Shown here in pieces: positions 7,701 to 10,407 of a stretch of 10,407 nucleotides of DNA. The notes under the pieces are model-generated. The model had not been told where the DNA came from and did no database searches. It saw nothing but the letters and a program-made list of their open reading frames with translations. This DNA is from Botryococcus braunii (lineage: Eukaryota > Chlorophyta > Trebouxiophyceae). The position numbers and the translations under genes are program-made. How positions within the stretch are numbered: position 1 is the first letter of the stretch; every line of letters starts with the position of its first letter. The stretch is taken from positions 1 through 10,407 of the forward strand of contig MVGU01002123.1 of the NCBI GenBank assembly GCA_002005505.1, written 5' to 3'.

Positions 7701-8000
7701 GCTTTGGCTTCCCAGATTGGGGGATTGTGCTCCGCCACTGCATTCTCACTTCAACCAACATCTCCAGTGGGATTCCGCCATCATCATCATTTCAAAGCTG
7801 GCACCAACCACAGCTACCAGCTTTAGCCTTATCCTCCCAACGTCGTCTTGTTCTCGTTTGCTGCATTGGTTGTTTCTGTTCTTGCATGGTGTGGCTTGGT
7901 GGTCGGACATCGTGGATACAATCATGCGTCCTGGAAATTTTTCAATCGCTCAAACGAAACATCATCTAACTTGAACTTGATGGTCATTTCTTCGTTTAGG
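7600..8000 (-). other. Coding-like patches around a (CTG)n tract, unrecognised
   Basis: The (CTG)n tract at 7669-7700 (about ten units) reads as poly-Gln, poly-Ser or poly-Ala on the minus strand. Next to it, minus-strand frames give KNESKKKTKKTTRSGAKALE in one frame and GGIPLEMLVEVRMQWR in another. A separate short frame near 7922-7993 reads MTIKFKLDDVSFERLKNFQ and stops after DA. None is recognised and none continues in one frame. They could be remnants of an inserted element within intron B-D, or chance. Confidence 0.25.
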
Positions 8001-8142
8001 GAGTCATGGCCGCACCCCAGGTGTCAAGGTTTTGTACAGGCATTATATTCAAAAACGGTTCATGCATGAAACAAAGGAGAACTATTTCAAGCTGACCAAA
8101 GTGCACATCATTGCAAGCACATTCCTATTATTCAATTACTTT

Positions 8143-8290
8143 GGTGCGCGTGTGTACGCGCGCGCGCACACCATAATGGAAATAGGAATGTGTATGAATA
8201 TGAATATGAAAATGTTGTGTGTGTGTGTGTGTGTGGTGTGGTTGTGTGGGTGGCGCGTGGTTGTGTGCGTGTTGGTGTGTGCGTGCGTCA
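8143..8290. repeat. GC-alternating stretch and (TG)n microsatellite
   Basis: Positions 8143-8168 are an alternating GCGCGTGTGTACGCGCGCGC-type stretch, partly palindromic and Z-DNA-prone. A short TGAATA repeat at 8193-8209 leads into interrupted TG repeats at 8214-8290. Confidence 0.85.
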
Positions 8291-8833
8291 GGGAGTGCGG
8301 TGGGGGAGCAGTGGTGCTTGCCGCGGATGGTGGGGGTGGGAGACTTGAGGGGAGAAGGGGTCAGCTCTCCTCCCTGCAAAGCAGAGGGTAAAGAAATCTA
8401 ATCAAGCTAGCCGCATACACTAAGGCTGTTGCCTTGCTAATGACAGCAGCAGGGGAGATAAACGACGGCTTAGGTTTGTGTATTTGCGTGTATAATGTGT
8501 TGTATCGGGAGGTAAAAGAAAACCGCAATCCTTTTCCGGGATGTTGACAGAGCCTGCAAGCCCTCTCCCACGTTCCCTCATTCAGGCCCTTCCATCTCTA
8601 ATGCGAAGGAAGAGGAGAAAGGCACCAGTGTTTGCATGTGCCGATGCATGACTGGGTAACGACCCCTATGTGTACCAGGTACAGCCTGATACCTCAACAT
8701 TCGCACAACCCCATATGACTGATGGGAAATATCATGCTTCACAAGGCATGTGCATAGCAGAGAAGTTCGGTTAATATTATTGCATAAGAATACGTGCCAT
8801 GTGCAAACCTAAACTCAAAAAACTGGGATTGAA
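8291..8833. other. Intron B-D, unremarkable stretch
   Basis: No gene, splice-supported exon or repeat was identified on either strand. It was checked specifically for the missing DUF1254 segment (RTTG/GxGxY type) without success. Confidence 0.35.
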
Positions 8834-8950
8834 ACCTGTCACAGGGCAATTTCTCATAAGAGAGAAACCGAAGCTAAATCCTGACACATGGGCAATGTGC
8901 GTTCTCGTAATAGGAAAGGGCCTAATCTGACACATGGGCATGTTCTGGCC
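8834..8950. repeat. Degenerate tandem repeat next to exon B
   Basis: Two and a half copies of a unit of about 43-48 bases. CCTGTCACAGGGCAATTTCT (8837 on), CCTGACACATGGGCAATGTG (8880 on) and TCTGACACATGGGCATGTTC (8926 on) mark the unit starts. The array lies just inside intron B-D after the donor of exon B and is absent from the coding part. Confidence 0.7.
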
Positions 8951-8977
8951 TGGATGGGACATTCGGGCCATACCTAC

Positions 8978-9121
8978 AGTAAAGGGAATGTTGCTGTAGG
9001 CATCCAAAGTCTCTTCGACATTGAATCGGCCTTTACTGGCGGGAAGACTGAATACCAGCGGACCACCCGACAAGTCCAGAAAGGCAGTCGTGTAGAAGTT
9101 GTCGGCGTTGGGAGCAACAAC
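8978..9121 (-). CDS. Exon B: core of the DUF1254 domain
   Basis: This is 48 codons in phase 0 at both ends. It contains VVAPNADNFYTTAFLDLS, matching the family's most conserved element (commonly V-x-x-PN-x-DTLYSxAWLDL), followed by GGPLVFSLP and LDAYSNIPFT. The change from the usual DTLYS to DNFYT is a modest divergence. The acceptor is TTTCAG|GTT with a pyrimidine-rich approach, and the donor is ACT|GTAGGT at 8978/8977. The frame stays open beyond the donor, but that sequence is a degenerate tandem repeat (8834-8950) without family similarity. This is the best supported exon of the DUF1254 half. Confidence 0.88.
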
Positions 9122-9295
9122 CTGAAACCTCACAGGCATACACTCAGTCTCCACGGTCCGTTCATAAAAGCCGTGGTTTCCTTCGGAAAGGGGAATAAAA
9201 TGTTGCCTAGGCATTGTCAGCGTGCATGCATGTGTGCGTGTGTGTTTGGGGGGGGGGGGGGCAGGCGCGCGTGCGTGAGAGACAGAGAGAGGGGG

Positions 9296-9347
<52 letters not shown>

Positions 9348-9388
9348 ATGCGTGCGTGTGTGTGTGTGTGTTCAAATGCGTGTGATAT

Positions 9389-9451
<63 letters not shown>

Positions 9452-9772
9452 AAATGTGTGTGGTATCATATGTGCGGCTGTCCTCCACTGAAGTCGAACG
9501 TGCGCAAACTGCTTTGCCCACCGATAGGAACGTCCATCGAGGTGAACAAGGATGTCCGGGAGGAACCCATACACAACAGTGTTGGGAAGTATATCACATA
9601 TTCACTATTCAGAGAGATTTCTCCCTTGCTCCCCCCCCCCCTCAACACGAAAAATAAAATGAAAAAATGGATTCTGGCAAACAATTTGATGCGTTCCCTT
9701 CTTCAAGACACTCAACATCTTTCCTCCCCCATCCAGAGTGGCCTTTGCACTGGTCACCAGGGAGGCACTCAC
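9122..9772 (-). other. Intron A-B
   Basis: Intron of 651 bases with a strong donor (GTGAGT) and acceptor (TTTCAG). Its central part is the compound microsatellite at 9228-9474. Minus-strand frames at 9466-9600 contain KQFAHVRLQW, which loosely recalls the family element NQFxHxRxF. The direct A-B junction is in phase and gives the expected order, so I do not call an exon there. Confidence 0.65.
9228..9449. repeat. Compound microsatellite: TG, G14, (GA)n, (TG)n
   Basis: TG-like repeats (9228-9246), fourteen guanines (9248-9261), GA repeats (about 9277-9346), TG (9355-9371), and a long uninterrupted TG array (9391-9447). The long TG array is bounded by a duplicated 24-base sequence (9373-9396 and 9451-9474). 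Confidence 0.92.
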
Positions 9773-9938
9773 ATATTCAAAAGTGTGGTTCAGAAGGTAC
9801 GGGAACATTTGCACAAGGTTGACAGCCAGAGGTGGGTCCCCAGGCAAAACGGTAGCGGCCTCCGATGGAGATGCGTGTACAGCATTTTCGGCCAACACAC
9901 TGACAGAAGTGGTCACCACACTTACTAAAGGGTATCCC
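9773..9938 (-). CDS. Exon A: start of the DUF1254 domain
   Basis: This exon encodes 55 residues, beginning GYPLVSVVTTSVSVLAENAV and ending LLNHTFEY. GYPLV is the typical opening of DUF1254, and AVNLVQMFPY fits the position of the family's N-x-x-x-x-R-x-FP segment. The acceptor is TGCAG at 9939-9943, leaving one base that completes a codon from an upstream exon. The donor TAT|GTGAGT at 9773/9772 is close to ideal. Splicing in phase 0 to exon B gives HTFEY-VVAPNADN, the order expected in this family. The initiator methionine and any signal peptide must lie in an exon not identified here. The upstream ATG in the same frame (near 9958) lies before the acceptor and is probably intronic. Confidence 0.75.
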
Positions 9939-10407
9939 CTGCATCGCGGTGTTCCCATTTAGGCTCTCCCGACATCACAATGCACCCCATCCCTTTCTGT
10001 GCTGTGCCCTGGGTACAAGCCATCCATCCATCCATCAATCCATCAATTCATGCATATTTTGTTCTTGCTTCTTTCCGTTTCTCCTCTTCTCTTTCATTCT
10101 TCCTTCGTATCCAAGTATTTATCCTCCTCCCCCTCCTCCTCCTCCTCCTCCTCCTCCTCCTCCTCCTTCTCTGTTTTGACCTGGAATACTGGCTTAGAGC
10201 AAACAAGTGATGATGACCATGAATTCCATTACCACTAATGCTGCTGCTGCTACTTCTAATGCTGCTGCTGCTGCCGCTGCTGCCACAGCTGCTGCTACTT
10301 CTACCACTCCTGCTGCTACCACTACAACAACCAGTTCAAACTCTTGTTTTCAACTGAACAGCTACTTCTACAGCTGTTGGCAAAGTGCGTGTTCCACCTC
10401 CCCCTTT
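9939..10407. other. Upstream end of window: simple repeats, no exon found
   Basis: Contains a CATC/AATC repeat (10020-10050), (CCT)n at 10122-10168 and imperfect (GCT)n-type repeats at 10239-10320. Any exon encoding the N-terminus of the DUF1254 protein should lie here or beyond the window, but I saw no convincing signal peptide, start codon context or donor on the minus strand. C11 at 9631-9641, inside intron A-B, is a further homopolymer outside this interval. Confidence 0.5.

Noticed and set aside
9466..9600. Possible extra exon with KQFAHVRLQW or SSLRTFDFSGG on the minus strand
   Set aside because: Both recall the family's N-F-H-R-F element, but exon A already covers that position, A to B splices directly in phase with strong sites, and no acceptor/donor pair here keeps the frame convincingly.

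Overview
This window looks like nuclear DNA from a eukaryote. Its coding signal is broken into short exons with GT/AG borders, its introns are swollen by microsatellites, and there are no bacterial-style operons or ribosome binding sites. The host cannot be named from the sequence alone. The one gene belongs to a family (DUF1254/DUF1214) that is common in bacteria and, to my knowledge, also present in algae, other protists and some invertebrates. An alga or other marine protist is my guess, not a demonstration.

Positions 1 to about 2330 hold no convincing gene. The main structure is a diverged inverted repeat, with a left arm at 571-776 plus 1035-1195 and a right arm at 1461-1830. The left arm carries an extra segment of about 260 bases that contains a guanine-rich, quadruplex-prone run.

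Positions 2335-9938, minus strand, hold most of one multi-exon gene read right to left. The exons are A 9773-9938, B 8978-9121, D about 7150-7350, E 6176-6314, F 4719-4904, G about 3262-3386 and H 2335-2724. Joined, they give about 450 residues in DUF1254 then DUF1214 order, ending at a stop. The first exon or exons lie beyond 9938, in or past the end of the window. Phases agree at every junction in the model. However, exon D carries family-like sequence in two reading frames, and the segment expected between exons B and D was not found, so the gene may be decayed or the sequence may hold an indel.

The introns carry (TG)n, (CG)n, (GA)n, a GGGAGC-type array, (CA)n/(CT)n and (CTG)n tracts, an approximately 42-base minisatellite beside the exon E acceptor, a tRNA-like retroposon (SINE-like) and a small family of 35-40 base direct and inverted repeats. 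No CRISPR array, rRNA, intact tRNA or prokaryotic mobile element was seen.
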